64,000 nucleotides of DNA from Caldilineaceae bacterium. GTDB taxonomy: Bacteria; Chloroflexota; Anaerolineae; Caldilineales; Caldilineaceae. Each line of letters begins with the position of its first letter. Positions within the stretch are counted from its first letter, which is position 1. The notes below the pieces were generated by a model, which was not told where the DNA came from, made no database searches, and saw nothing but the letters and a program-made list of their open reading frames with translations. A program made the position numbers and the translations under genes. Below are positions 9,733-19,829 of this stretch, one piece after another. The stretch is from assembly GCA_020433455.1 (NCBI GenBank), contig JAGRCP010000048.1, forward strand, positions 46,591-110,590, read 5' to 3'.

Positions 9733-11133
9733 TCAGCGAATATCCGCCACGCCTATCGCCTCCAGCATGGGGCGAAATTTCCAGCCGGTCTCGTCCCACT
9801 CTTTTTCGGCGATGGACCCGGCGACAATGCCCGCGCCCGCATAGAGCCAGGCCCGACTTTGCTGGGCCACGGCCGAACGGATGGCTACGGCAAAGGTTCC
9901 GTCCAGCTCGGCGTTGATCCAGCCTACGGGGGCGGCGTACCAGCCCCGGGGCGCCGGTTCTACGGTACGTATGAAGGGGAGCGCAATGTTCCGCGGCGTA
10001 CCGCCCAAAGCGGGCGTAGGGTGGAGCAGGTTCACCATGGGCAGGATGCCGTGCGGCGCTTGCAGCACGCCCTGAACCGGCGTATAGAGATGCTGAATGT
10101 TGTTTAGGCGCAGGATGGTCGGCGCGTCGGCCGCCGTCAGCTCCGCGGTGACGGGCGCAAGCCGCTTGCGCAATGCGCTGACTACCAGTTGATGTTCGCG
10201 CCGATCCTTGGCGGAATTGAGCAGCGCCGCCGCCAGCGCTTCATCCTCCGCCCTTGTTGCGCCCCGCTGAATTGACCCGGCCAGCGCCATGGATTCAAGT
10301 TCGACGCCGTGGGTGGCGGCCAACAGTTCAGGCGTTGCCCCAAAGAACGCATGATAGGGCCGGGGCTCAAAGAGGAAGACGAAGCAGTCCGGGTAGCGGG
10401 TCAACAGGCGGTCAAGCGCAGGCGTGACCGCGATGCGTTGGGCCTGCCGCACTTCGCAGATGCGGGAGAGGACGACTTTTTCCAACGGCGTCGTCGCAAA
10501 CTGTTCCAGCGCCTGATCGATCATCGCGGTCCAGCTTGCCTGATCCAGGGGATAGCGCAGTTCGGAGGCTGGATCATGATCCGGGTCGGGCCTGGAAACG
10601 GCCGCGCGCAACTCGTCCAGCCAGATGGACAGGGCCGCGTCCAACTGCTCCACGGCGTCGTCAAGCGCCTCATCGGCGGCAACGAGCGCGCTGAGGGTGA
10701 GCCGACTCGTTGCGTCGGCGCGGGTAAGCTGCAGGTGGGGCAAAATAAAGTGGCCCGGATTGAAGCCCGTCCACGCTTCATCGGGCACGAAGTCATCCCG
10801 GAAGGCGAAGCCGCCAAAGAGGCGCGGTTGCGCGTTCGGATCGTCCACGCGGGAGAGTTCGGCGTGCTGAAAAAGCGCTCGGGCCTGGCGCTCAATCGCC
10901 CCGACCCGGGCTTCACCCCACCCCATCAACTCTACGGCCACGCCCATGCCGGCCAGCGTCTCTCCCGTGCGTCCGTCATGCCAGAAAAAGCGCTCCCGTC
11001 CTTGCGCATGACGGAGAAAGTCCAGGGGCGCAAGGTTCGGGGCCGCCTTACTCACGCTGACCAGGCGGCCGTTCAGGCGGAAGTCATACTCGTTGGGGGC
11101 AAGATGGCGCATGGGCGGCGCGGGATCGGGCAT
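9733..11133 (-). CDS. menF: MenF-type isochorismate synthase
   Basis: 466 residues of the chorismate-binding family. It isomerises chorismate to isochorismate, the entry step of menaquinone synthesis. The catalytic half (about 215-466) contains LEKVVLSR with the base lysine, ELESMALAGSIQRG, the GGTPRNIAL loop, and the C-terminal YAGAGIVAGSIAEKEWDET signature with metal-binding glutamates. The ATG at 11133 lies 2 bases after the tetR stop, so the two are coupled; a longer frame to 11280 runs back into tetR and is rejected. With menD close by on the same strand, a role in menaquinone rather than siderophore synthesis is favoured. Confidence 0.93.
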   Translation of the reverse strand: MPDPAPPMRHLAPNEYDFRLNGRLVSVSKAAPNLAPLDFLRHAQGRERFFWHDGRTGETLAGMGVAVELMGWGEARVGAIERQARALFQHAELSRVDDPNAQPRLFGGFAFRDDFVPDEAWTGFNPGHFILPHLQLTRADATSRLTLSALVAADEALDDAVEQLDAALSIWLDELRAAVSRPDPDHDPASELRYPLDQASWTAMIDQALEQFATTPLEKVVLSRICEVRQAQRIAVTPALDRLLTRYPDCFVFLFEPRPYHAFFGATPELLAATHGVELESMALAGSIQRGATRAEDEALAAALLNSAKDRREHQLVVSALRKRLAPVTAELTAADAPTILRLNNIQHLYTPVQGVLQAPHGILPMVNLLHPTPALGGTPRNIALPFIRTVEPAPRGWYAAPVGWINAELDGTFAVAIRSAVAQQSRAWLYAGAGIVAGSIAEKEWDETGWKFRPMLEAIGVADIR

Positions 11134-11135
11134 GG

Positions 11136-11768
11136 TTACGGCGTCTCTGCCGGCGCTTGGCCGCGTACGTATCCCACGCTGCGCAAGAGGGTGGGCACCA
11201 ACGTGTTGACGATGCGCTGCGGTTCCGGATCGCCTGTATAGACCCAGCGGATGACCAGGTTGTAGATCGCGCCCATCCACGCGTGGGCGACGATGGCCGT
11301 GTCGATGGGCGCGATCTCGCCTTGTTCCACCGCCTCTTGCAGATATTGCTCGATGAGGCCGGCGAAGCGCTCATTTATATCAATGCGCTTCATTTCAAAG
11401 GTGTTGCCCAATCCCGATGCCTGGACCAGGAGCACCTTGGCCTGGCGTCGATATTTGCCGAAGGTGGCCAGACACGCCTCCAGCGCGGCCTCCACCTTGG
11501 CCATGGCCGTCTCTTCGCCGCTGATGGCCTCGGTAATGCGCCGCTCCAGCAGATTGGCGAATTGGTCCACCAGCGCCAGGAATAGGCGCTCTTTGTTGGG
11601 AAAGTAGAAGTAGATGGAGCCTTTGGACGTGTGAGATTCGTCGGCGATCTCGTCCAGCCGCGTGTCGTGATAGCCTTTGCGCGCAAAGGCGTTGAGCGCC
11701 GCGTCGAGGATGCTGCTGCGGGTGCGCTCAGGATCCCGGGTTTTGGTGCGGGCGTTGTCGGTGGTCAT
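11136..11768 (-). CDS. TetR-family transcriptional regulator
   Basis: A 210-residue TetR/AcrR-type repressor. The N-terminal HTH (about 12-60) is well conserved: ILDAALNAFARKGYHDTRLD, then SKGSIYFYFPNKERLF. The C-terminal ligand domain is of the DUF-type with a long helix pair and a late segment AHAWMGAIYNLVIRWVYTGD. The ATG at 11768 has AAGGAG 12 bases upstream. It is the first gene of a block with menF only 2 bases downstream, and a GACCGGTC-centred palindrome lies upstream, so it probably controls itself and menF. The ligand is unknown. Confidence 0.92.
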   Translation of the reverse strand: MTTDNARTKTRDPERTRSSILDAALNAFARKGYHDTRLDEIADESHTSKGSIYFYFPNKERLFLALVDQFANLLERRITEAISGEETAMAKVEAALEACLATFGKYRRQAKVLLVQASGLGNTFEMKRIDINERFAGLIEQYLQEAVEQGEIAPIDTAIVAHAWMGAIYNLVIRWVYTGDPEPQRIVNTLVPTLLRSVGYVRGQAPAETP

Positions 11769-11822
11769 GGCGGCGTCTTTCTCCTTAAATGAGGCGAATT
11801 TAGCGCAAATTATACCATACAA

Positions 11823-11839
11823 ACCGACCGGTCAGTCTA
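11823..11839. promoter_or_regulatory. TetR-type operator candidate
   Basis: ACCGACCGGTCAGT centred on the palindrome GACCGGTC (11826-11833) lies 55 bases before the tetR ATG. Such ACCGACCGGT-type palindromes are common operators of TetR-family repressors, so autoregulation of tetR-menF is likely. Binding is inferred from pattern only. Confidence 0.5.
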
Positions 11840-11891
11840 TTGTGTTTTCTACGATTTTTGAAGAGGGAACCGCACGGGCACCAGGCGTGGT

Positions 11892-11959
11892 GCAGGTCGG
11901 CGCTTCCTCGCCCGACCGGTTGCTGAACCGGAGCTGTCGGGCCGGAAGCGCCGACCTGC
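11892..11959. repeat. large two-stage hairpin between dehydrogenase and tetR
   Basis: Arms 11892-11916 and 11936-11959 are reverse complements with one bulge and one substitution, and a smaller 6-bp stem (CCGGTT/AACCGG) fills the loop. It lies downstream of the minus-strand dehydrogenase gene, which ends at 12013, and upstream of tetR. No T-run follows. It may end the dhaK operon or be a dispersed repeat. Confidence 0.7.
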
Positions 11960-12012
11960 TACACGAGATCCTGTTGAGCCGCACGGGACTCTGTAATCTG
12001 TAGCAGGTAATG

Positions 12013-12903
12013 CTAGCGGCGCATTACCGTGACGCCCGCGTCCTCTTCCAGGGTCTTGATGAAGGCGGATGCATTTTCCTCGCCCCAGCCCTTGTTGACG
12101 CCGGCTTTGATGTTCTCCCGGATCACCGCAACCGCGGGGATGGGCGCATTGAGGTCCTGGGCAAAGCTGCTGATGAGGTTGGCATCCTTGAGCATGAGCT
12201 TGAGTGCGAAGTTGGTGCTGAAGTCCCGGTCGATGAGGGCGGCGCCTACGCCGTCGAAGATGGGCGACTTGAAGTCGGTGACGTGAAGCACGCCCAGCAC
12301 GTCCTCGGGATCCAGTCCCGCTTTCGTGGCCAGGATCATGGCCTCGCCTATGGCTTCCAATTGCGAGGCGACGACCAGATTGCCCACCAGCTTCATGGAC
12401 GCGCCCATGCCGTTTCCGCCCATATAATGGGTGGTTTCGCTCATGGCCTCGAGAATGGGAAGCATTTCGTCATAGAGCGTGCGATCGCCGCCTACCACAA
12501 TCCACAGACCGCCTGCCGCGGCTTCGTTTTTGCTGCCGAAGACGGGCGCATCCAGAAAGCGTACGCCCCGCTCCGCATAGGCCGCGGCTTCGGCCCGGCT
12601 GGTGTCAGGGTGAAGCGTGGTGAGATCAATGACGATCTGCCCTTCGCGCACGTTCTCCAGCACGCCGCCCGCGCCGAAAACGAGATCCGTGACGGCCGCG
12701 TCATCGCTGAGGCAATAGAGGATCACGTCGGCGTCCGCCACCGCTGCGCCGATGTCTGCGGCCTGGCCGGCGCCCTGTTCCACCAGGGGGGCGCAGCGTT
12801 CGGCTGTGCGATTCCACACCGTTACCGGGTAGCCGGCCTTGAGCAGGTTGGCGGCCATGCCCCGCCCCATGATGCCCATGCCCAGATAAGCAAGCTTTTG
12901 CAT
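12013..12903 (-). CDS. 3-hydroxyisobutyrate dehydrogenase/GLYR1-family NAD(P) oxidoreductase
   Basis: 296 residues of the beta-hydroxyacid dehydrogenase family. The Rossmann start is [18 protein letters not shown], the substrate loop is [15 protein letters not shown], and the catalytic lysine lies in [14 protein letters not shown]. The SK motif in the substrate loop is like GLYR1/succinic semialdehyde reductase relatives rather than classical MmsB. It is the last gene of the dhaK operon, 127 bases after the second permease, so it may oxidise or reduce an intermediate of the imported polyol or sugar acid. The exact substrate cannot be read from sequence. AAGGA precedes the ATG at 12903. Confidence 0.88.
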   Translation of the reverse strand: MQKLAYLGMGIMGRGMAANLLKAGYPVTVWNRTAERCAPLVEQGAGQAADIGAAVADADVILYCLSDDAAVTDLVFGAGGVLENVREGQIVIDLTTLHPDTSRAEAAAYAERGVRFLDAPVFGSKNEAAAGGLWIVVGGDRTLYDEMLPILEAMSETTHYMGGNGMGASMKLVGNLVVASQLEAIGEAMILATKAGLDPEDVLGVLHVTDFKSPIFDGVGAALIDRDFSTNFALKLMLKDANLISSFAQDLNAPIPAVAVIRENIKAGVNKGWGEENASAFIKTLEEDAGVTVMRR

Positions 12904-13029
12904 AAAATTGATTCCTTTCAGTGGCGCATCGAACGCGGATGCTATTTCAAGACGGCGTACATATGACGACGGAAATAGCGCCGTTCTGCCTCTGGCAGGA
13001 ACCGGGGGGCTTCTTTCCGCCGGGATTTA

Positions 13030-14058
13030 CTATTGGCGGCTAATGCGCCGCTTTTTACGCTCTTCGATATAGTAGTTGATAACCATGACCAGGAGCAGGA
13101 GCGCGCCCCAGGCAAATTGACGAAAGAAGATAGCCGCGCTGGAGCCGGAAAGTTCCAGCATGAGCATATTGAGACCCGTGGAGAGAAACTGGATGGAAAG
13201 GATCGCCAGCACCAGGCCCGTCACTGTGCCGAAGCCGCCCGTGTAGCTTACGCCGCCCAGAATCGCAATGAGCACAGTCAGCAGGATAAAGGAGGAGCCG
13301 TAATCGGGCTTGGCCGAGTTCGCCCGGGCCAGGAAGATAATGCCCGCAATCCCGCCGACCACGCCCGCCAGCCAATAGGTGCGGAGAATGACCCGATCAA
13401 TGTTGATGCCCGAGAAGCGGGCGGCAACGGGATTGGTGCCCAGCATGTAGACGTTAAAGCCGAATGTGGTGCGGTTGAGCAAAATGGCAAAAAAGATGGT
13501 GAGAACGATGAATATAATCACGGGAATTGGCACGCCCAGGAGCGAGCCGTTGCCCAGAAAGGCAAACTGGGTCGTCGTAATGGCCGGGCCGCCGGTGACC
13601 ACGTAGCCGAGACCCGTGTAGAGTGAGCCCGTCCCCAATGTCGCCAGAATGGGCGTAATGCCGATCCGCGCCACCAGCAGGCCGTTAAAGATGCCGCAGA
13701 CGGAGCCGACCGCCAGCGCAGCCAGCATGGCCAACGGGATGACGATGGATGCGGACATTCCGCCCTCGCCGCCTAATCCGGTCAAAATAGTGGCCGCGGT
13801 CAACGCAGCCAAATTGGCAATGCCCACGACCGAAAGATCGATGCCCCCCGTCAGCATGGTGATGAGCATGGCAAAGGCCAGGATGCCGAACTCGGGAAAC
13901 TGGACGGCCATTGACTGCATGTTGCGCACCGTAAAAAATTTGCCCGGCAGCAACAGGCTGAATGCGACAAATATGATCACAATGATGATCATCAGTCGCG
14001 CCGTGTGGCTGTCAAAGCTGAGCCGACGATACCAGGGTTGTGTGGATGCTTGTTCCAT
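13030..14058 (-). CDS. ribose-type (CUT2) sugar ABC transporter permease
   Basis: A 342-residue inner-membrane permease of the RbsC/AraH class with 8-10 hydrophobic segments, [17 protein letters not shown] near the start and [19 protein letters not shown], the typical CUT2 signature region. With the neighbouring permease it would form the membrane channel for a monosaccharide or polyol. The ATG at 14058 has AGAGAG upstream; a GTG three codons earlier is possible. The two permease genes are separate and probably make a heterodimer, as in Lsr and rhamnose systems. Confidence 0.92.
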   Translation of the reverse strand: MEQASTQPWYRRLSFDSHTARLMIIIVIIFVAFSLLLPGKFFTVRNMQSMAVQFPEFGILAFAMLITMLTGGIDLSVVGIANLAALTAATILTGLGGEGGMSASIVIPLAMLAALAVGSVCGIFNGLLVARIGITPILATLGTGSLYTGLGYVVTGGPAITTTQFAFLGNGSLLGVPIPVIIFIVLTIFFAILLNRTTFGFNVYMLGTNPVAARFSGINIDRVILRTYWLAGVVGGIAGIIFLARANSAKPDYGSSFILLTVLIAILGGVSYTGGFGTVTGLVLAILSIQFLSTGLNMLMLELSGSSAAIFFRQFAWGALLLLVMVINYYIEERKKRRISRQ

Positions 14059-14109
14059 GCTGCGCACTCTCTTTTGAAAATGGTGCTGGTTGTTGGGGAT
14101 TCGGTCCGC

Positions 14110-15108
14110 TTATTCGGCCAGCCCGAATGCGGCATTGCCGGCCCGCTTTGCTTGGATGGCAGGCGCCCCCGTACCGACAAGGATGATGATGCCGATAACG
14201 ACTCGCTGCCAGACGGACGGAACGCCGATCAGGATAAGGCTGTTGTTGGCAATCACCACCAGGATGACGCCGAGCAACGTGCCGATGACTGTCCCCCGCC
14301 CGCCGGTAAGCTGAGCGCCGCCCAGCACCACCGCCGCAATAACGGATAGCTCTGTGCCCACCATATCCTGGGGGTTCGCCTGGCGGGCCAGCGAGCCGAA
14401 GGTCATCCCCGCAATGCCTGAGATCAAGCCTACAAAGCCGTAAATGAAGTATTGAATCCGGGCGATGTTAAATCCGGCCCGTTCGGCTGCTTCCCGGGAG
14501 CCGCCCAGCGCGTAGATGCTCCGCCCCAGCATGGTATAGCTCAGCAGAAGCCATACGAAGATCACGACGCCGATGGTGATCAGGATGCCTGGGTGCAGAT
14601 TAGCCACGCCCCGGGTTTGGGGCACCGTGAGCAGCGTTGAGCGCGCAAAGGACGTCAACGCGGGCGGCACGTCCCGACGGATGGTTTGGTTGCCGATAGC
14701 GAAGAGCAGGAAGCCGTGGAACATGCTCAGCGTGCCCAGGGTAACGATCAGGGTGGGCAACTTGAAGCGGGCGATGAAGAAGGCGTTGATGAGGCCCAGC
14801 CCCAATCCGATAAGGGCCGCGATCACAAAGGCGACGATGATGGGCGCTTCGGGCGAAAAGGCCAGGAGCAGCTTGGTCGTGGCATAAAGGGCGAAGACGG
14901 CGATGGCCGTAAAAGAAACGTCAATGCCGCCGGAGATGATGACGATGAGCACGCCCATGGCAAAGATGCCCATGACGATTGAGCTGCGCAGGAGATCGAA
15001 CAGGTTGCCGACAGTGAAGAAAACCGGATTGCGTAACCCGATGAAAAGACAAAGAAATACGATGGTAATGGCGACCAGCGCCTCGTTGCTGCGTAAAATT
15101 CGATTCAC
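14110..15108 (-). CDS. ribose-type (CUT2) sugar ABC transporter permease
   Basis: A 332-residue second CUT2 permease. [20 protein letters not shown] and [19 protein letters not shown] match the family. The likely start is the GTG at 15108, four bases after the ATPase stop with TGAGGAA upstream; a TTG at 15123 would overlap the ATPase gene. It is followed after about 50 bases by the other permease gene. The tight spacing with the ATPase shows co-translation. Confidence 0.91.
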   Translation of the reverse strand: MNRILRSNEALVAITIVFLCLFIGLRNPVFFTVGNLFDLLRSSIVMGIFAMGVLIVIISGGIDVSFTAIAVFALYATTKLLLAFSPEAPIIVAFVIAALIGLGLGLINAFFIARFKLPTLIVTLGTLSMFHGFLLFAIGNQTIRRDVPPALTSFARSTLLTVPQTRGVANLHPGILITIGVVIFVWLLLSYTMLGRSIYALGGSREAAERAGFNIARIQYFIYGFVGLISGIAGMTFGSLARQANPQDMVGTELSVIAAVVLGGAQLTGGRGTVIGTLLGVILVVIANNSLILIGVPSVWQRVVIGIIILVGTGAPAIQAKRAGNAAFGLAE

Positions 15109-15112
15109 GACC

Positions 15113-16606
15113 CTATTCCTCAATCAACTTGGCGGCGAGTTCGTTTTCCGTCGTGGCCTCGGGCAGAATGACGTCCACAATGCGGCCGTCGCGCAGGAGC
15201 AAAATGCGGTTACAGGTCTGCAGCAGCTCCGGAATGTCATCGGAAATGACGAGCAGCCCCATCCCTTCGCCCGCCAACTGCTTGATCAGGTCGTGGAGCT
15301 CGTTTTTAGAACCAATATCCACCCCCACGGTCGGCCCGTTCAGCACCATAATCTTTGGGCTGCTGGCCAGCCACTTGGCCAGCACCACGCGCTGCTGATT
15401 GCCGCCCGACAAGGTTTTGACCGGCAGGTCCGGATCGGGCGTCTTGATGCGCAATCTGTCCACCCATTCAGTGATCTCGCCGTTTACCTGGGCCGGACTC
15501 GTGAGGCCCAGGGCGCCCCGCAACTGGTCGATTGTGCGTACAACGATATTGTTGCCAATCGCCTGCTCTAAAAAGAGCCCCTCCGTCAAGCGATCTTCGG
15601 GCACATAGCCAATCCCTGCCGCAACGGCCTTCTGGACTGAATCAATTTTGGCAGCTTTTCCCTCTACCTCGATATGGCCTGCATCCAGGGGCAGCATGCC
15701 GAAAAGGGCCAGCGCCAGCTCTGTGCGCCCAGACCCCAACAGGCCGGTGACGCCCACAATCTCCCCCTTGTAGAGGTCGAATGAAACGTCGTTCAGCGTC
15801 TCGTCCGCCTTCAGGTTGGACGCGCGCAACAGGGGCGTCGAACCCTCCTCCGGCGTGAAGCGATAGGATCTTTGCGCAATTTTCTGGCCCGTCATCTCGA
15901 AGATGAGCCGCGCCGTATCATACTCTTCCGCATCTCCCGTGCTGACAATGCGTCCGTTGCGCATGACGATCATCTTTTCTGAAACGGCCAGCACTTCGTT
16001 GAGCTTGTGGCTCACAAAAAGGAAGGCAATGCCCTGTTCCTGCAAGCCGTGGATGATCTCCAGCAGCGAGCGTATCTCTCGCTCGGTGAGTGCGCTGGTC
16101 GGTTCATCCATGATGATCAGGCGCGCATTGTTGAGGAGCGCCTTGGAGATGGCAATCAGTTGCTTATTGGCGACCGAGACCTCTTCCACCCGCGCGTTCA
16201 GGGGAATCTTGACGTCAATTTTGGCCAGCGCTTCCTGCGCAATCTCCCGGACATGTCGCCAACTGACAAGCCTTCGCCCTTCGGCCAACTCTTCATTGAG
16301 CGCGATGTTCTCCGCCACGGTGAGATTGGGGAAGAGCGAAAAGTCCTGGTAAATGACCTGAATGCCGGCGCGGATGGCGTCAATGGGGTGAAGTTGGGGA
16401 TAGGATTTGCCGCGGATCATAATATCGCCCTGATCGCGTTCATAGACGCCGGCGATGATTTTGATGAGGGTTGATTTTCCGCAGCCGTTCTCGCCCACGA
16501 GACAGTGAATCTTGCCCGGCTCGATGACGATATCAACGCCGCGCAGGGCATGCACGCCCGCGAATGACTTATGAATATTGGTTAGACGGAGCAGTTCTTC
16601 GGCCAT
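15113..16606 (-). CDS. ribose-type sugar ABC transporter ATPase, two nucleotide-binding domains
   Basis: A 497-residue cytoplasmic ATPase made of two fused nucleotide-binding domains as in RbsA/LsrA. The first has Walker [11 protein letters not shown]-loop [12 protein letters not shown] and Walker [13 protein letters not shown]. The second has the typically degenerate Walker [10 protein letters not shown] and a clear [15 protein letters not shown] signature, then [14 protein letters not shown] in place of the usual Walker B Asp-Glu pair (NGP for DEP). This is worth noting, but CUT2 ATPases tolerate one degenerate site. The ATG at 16606 is chosen because homology begins there; the longer frame to 16699 runs through the upstream terminator hairpin. 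Confidence 0.93.
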   Translation of the reverse strand: MAEELLRLTNIHKSFAGVHALRGVDIVIEPGKIHCLVGENGCGKSTLIKIIAGVYERDQGDIMIRGKSYPQLHPIDAIRAGIQVIYQDFSLFPNLTVAENIALNEELAEGRRLVSWRHVREIAQEALAKIDVKIPLNARVEEVSVANKQLIAISKALLNNARLIIMDEPTSALTEREIRSLLEIIHGLQEQGIAFLFVSHKLNEVLAVSEKMIVMRNGRIVSTGDAEEYDTARLIFEMTGQKIAQRSYRFTPEEGSTPLLRASNLKADETLNDVSFDLYKGEIVGVTGLLGSGRTELALALFGMLPLDAGHIEVEGKAAKIDSVQKAVAAGIGYVPEDRLTEGLFLEQAIGNNIVVRTIDQLRGALGLTSPAQVNGEITEWVDRLRIKTPDPDLPVKTLSGGNQQRVVLAKWLASSPKIMVLNGPTVGVDIGSKNELHDLIKQLAGEGMGLLVISDDIPELLQTCNRILLLRDGRIVDVILPEATTENELAAKLIEE

Positions 16607-16641
16607 ATGCAGTAGGGGTGGGTTTGACCACAGGCAAAATA

Positions 16642-16700
16642 AATGGGGCGGATGATGACGAATCGTCTTTTGAGAAAGATTCGGTCGAATCCGCCCCATT
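16642..16700 (-). terminator. hairpin between binding-protein and ATPase genes
   Basis: 12-bp perfect outer arms 16642-16653 and 16689-16700 with a further 5-bp inner match (GAATC/GATTC). On the minus strand the stem is followed by TTATTTTGCC, so it looks like a leaky intrinsic terminator placed after the solute-binding protein gene. This would give more binding protein than transporter, as is common in ABC operons. Confidence 0.7.
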
Positions 16701-16723
16701 CACTCAGTCAGAGGCAGGTTGGT

Positions 16724-17803
<1,080 letters not shown>

Positions 17804-17852
17804 TGGTAGCTCCTTGAATGACTAAACTTAAGGTAAACAAAATATATGGGGA

Positions 17853-17958
17853 GTAATGCGTCATGCGTACTGCGTAACGGCTGTTGCAGCAACGCCCCCG
17901 ATATTCTTCCAAAATTTGCCGCCGCGCGGGTCCTTACGCAGCACGCAGCACGCATTAC
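17853..17958. repeat. 25-bp imperfect inverted repeat of GCGT words
   Basis: Arms 17853-17877 and 17934-17958 are reverse complements except for about four bases; each is built of repeats of GCGT/ATGCGT. It fills the gap between dhaL and the binding-protein gene and is one of several intergenic inverted repeats of the same word type in this window. Confidence 0.8.
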
Positions 17959-18587
17959 TAATCCACCAACGTCTCCATCACCAGCACGAACATCTCACAA
18001 CCGGCATCGACTTTGCCCTCCGTGCGCTCACCCACCCAACTGGCCCGGCCTACTTTGCTGCGCAGGGGCGTAACGCTGTCGCGTCCTGCCTTTGCCGCGG
18101 TCAGCGCATCCCGGCCAGCCTCCGCCAGGGGGGCGTTGTCCGCCACCGCGGCGGAAAACGCTGCGGCCGCGGGGTGGATGGCGTCGATGATGGTCTTGTC
18201 GCCGGGCTTGGCCTTGCCGCGTTCCTGCATGCCCGTATCGGCCGCGGTGAACATGGCGGCCAAATCTTCGTCCGTCAGGCTGCTCTTGCCCTTGACTTCC
18301 TTGCCCGCGCGCATGAGCGCGGTGGCCACCAGCGTCCCCATGGTGGAGGGGCCGGCTTTGTTGGCCGCCATGCCCGCCTTGGCCAGCCACTGTCCGATGT
18401 CATCATTGACGGGCGTCTCCGTCGCGTACGCTTTCAGCGCCGTCCCGATTTTGGCCAGGGTGATGCCCATATCGCCGTCGCCCATGGCCTGATCCAGGGA
18501 AGTGAGATAGTCGCGTTGCGTTTCTAACATCGTGGCCACGCTGGTCAGCGCGTCAACCACAGCTTGGGCTTTGATTGTTTCGCTCAT
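17958..18587 (-). CDS. dhaL: DhaL-like dihydroxyacetone/erythrulose kinase, nucleotide-binding subunit
   Basis: A 209-residue all-helical DhaL domain that binds ADP/ATP and Mg. The metal-binding run [11 protein letters not shown] keeps the three aspartates of the family motif (DGDHG has Met for His here), followed by [22 protein letters not shown] and the C-terminal [17 protein letters not shown]. It starts 2 bases after the dhaK stop, so the two are coupled. No DhaM phosphotransferase subunit is present, so ATP rather than phosphoenolpyruvate is likely the donor. The binding-protein gene of a sugar ABC system follows. Confidence 0.92.
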   Translation of the reverse strand: MSETIKAQAVVDALTSVATMLETQRDYLTSLDQAMGDGDMGITLAKIGTALKAYATETPVNDDIGQWLAKAGMAANKAGPSTMGTLVATALMRAGKEVKGKSSLTDEDLAAMFTAADTGMQERGKAKPGDKTIIDAIHPAAAAFSAAVADNAPLAEAGRDALTAAKAGRDSVTPLRSKVGRASWVGERTEGKVDAGCEMFVLVMETLVD

Positions 18588-18589
18588 GG

Positions 18590-19588
18590 CTATACCTGGG
18601 TGAAGAAGGGCGTGCGGGCGGGATGATCCAGTAGCTCGGCCAGCTCGTCATCCACGTTGAGCAGGGTAATCGACGCGCCCGCCATCTCCATGGAGGTAGC
18701 GTATTCGCCCACGTAGGCCCGATAGACGCCAATGCCGCGTTCGTTCAGCATGTCGTACGCCTTGCGGAACATGATGTAGAGTTCTTCCGGTGGGGTTGCG
18801 CCCAGGCCGTTGACCATCACGGCCAGCCGATCGCCTTCCGCCGGCTGCAGGTCGGTCAGAATCGCGGTCATCATGCGTTCGGTGATCTGGTCGGCCGACT
18901 GGAGTTCCTCCCGCTTCATGCCCGGTTCGCCGTGGATGCCCATGCCGATCTCCATCTCGTTTTCGCCGATGGTGAAGGTCGGCTTGCCCGCTACGGGGAC
19001 GGTGCAGGGCGAGAGCGCCACGCCCATGGTGCGGGTGCGTCCCAGGGTCTTTTCGGCAATACGCACGACTTCGTTGATGTCGCCGCCCCGATCGGCCATT
19101 GCGCCCGCGGTCTTAAAGGCGAAGACCATGCCCGCGACGCCCCGGCGGCGCGCGGCTTCTTCAGACGGTGCAGAGGCCACATCATCCCTGACCAGGACCG
19201 TGCGCACGGTGATGTCTTCCAGGTCGGCCATTTCCGAAGCCATGTCGAAATTCATGACGTCGCCGCCGTAGTTGCCGTAGATGTAGACGACGCCCGCGCC
19301 GCCGTGAATGCGTTGGGTGACGGTGAGCATCTGGTCCGCGCTGGGCGAGGCGAAGACGTCGCCTACGGCGCAGCCGTCAAGCATGCCCTGGCCCACATAG
19401 CCAAGGAAGACGGGCAGATGACCTGAGCCGCCGCCTGTGGCCAGGGCGACTTTCCCTTTCACGGGCGCGTCGGCGCGTACGATGCACTGCAATTCCTGTT
19501 CGTACGCAAGCTGATCTGGATGGGCCTTGATCAACCCATCGAGCATTTCCGGCACAAAATCGGCCGGCGCATTGAGGATTTTCTTCAT
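18590..19588 (-). CDS. dhaK: DhaK-like dihydroxyacetone/erythrulose kinase, substrate-binding subunit
   Basis: A 332-residue DhaK domain that binds a short ketose covalently through a histidine (His219 in [11 protein letters not shown]) and holds it by His57 (GGGSGHLP) and Asp110 ([10 protein letters not shown]). In classical dihydroxyacetone kinases the first motif reads GSGHEP followed by a second His; here it is [13 protein letters not shown]. This variant is what I associate with the erythrulose/tetrulose kinase branch, though I cannot confirm that without alignment. First gene of a seven-gene operon with dhaL, a CUT2 sugar importer and a dehydrogenase. A good promoter and an operator-like palindrome precede it. 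Confidence 0.92.
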   Translation of the reverse strand: MKKILNAPADFVPEMLDGLIKAHPDQLAYEQELQCIVRADAPVKGKVALATGGGSGHLPVFLGYVGQGMLDGCAVGDVFASPSADQMLTVTQRIHGGAGVVYIYGNYGGDVMNFDMASEMADLEDITVRTVLVRDDVASAPSEEAARRRGVAGMVFAFKTAGAMADRGGDINEVVRIAEKTLGRTRTMGVALSPCTVPVAGKPTFTIGENEMEIGMGIHGEPGMKREELQSADQITERMMTAILTDLQPAEGDRLAVMVNGLGATPPEELYIMFRKAYDMLNERGIGVYRAYVGEYATSMEMAGASITLLNVDDELAELLDHPARTPFFTQV

Positions 19589-19649
19589 AACAACCTCGCT
19601 TCTGAGAGAAGATGTGTAATAGTGCGGGGGAATTGGCTATGGAATTGAG

Positions 19650-19713
19650 CATTGAAGATCAATGATTGTACTGGGCAGGTCCGTAGTCTACCCGATTCGT
19701 TTTTTTTTGACAA
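19650..19713 (-). promoter_or_regulatory. promoter and operator-like palindrome of the dhaK operon
   Basis: On the minus strand TTGTCA (19713-19708) and TAGACT (19690-19685) are separated by exactly 17 bases that begin with an A-tract, a good sigma70-type match. Just downstream, at 19650-19664, lies the palindrome CATTGA-AGA-TCAATG, well placed for a repressor. The 5' untranslated region would be about 90 bases. Confidence 0.55.
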
Positions 19714-19829
19714 CCTGAAATGTAAGGGAGGCAATGCTCGCGGATTTGTTATTTTGTTTCGACCTGGGGAGAACAGGCGGGGATTTTGCATGAATGAATC
19801 AGTAGCGTAAGCGAAGAAAAAGCCGGCCT

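Noticed and set aside
9733..11280. Longer MenF starting at 11280
   Set aside because: The extra 49 codons overlap the conserved C-terminus of the TetR gene, and the ATG at 11133 is correctly placed after the tetR stop.
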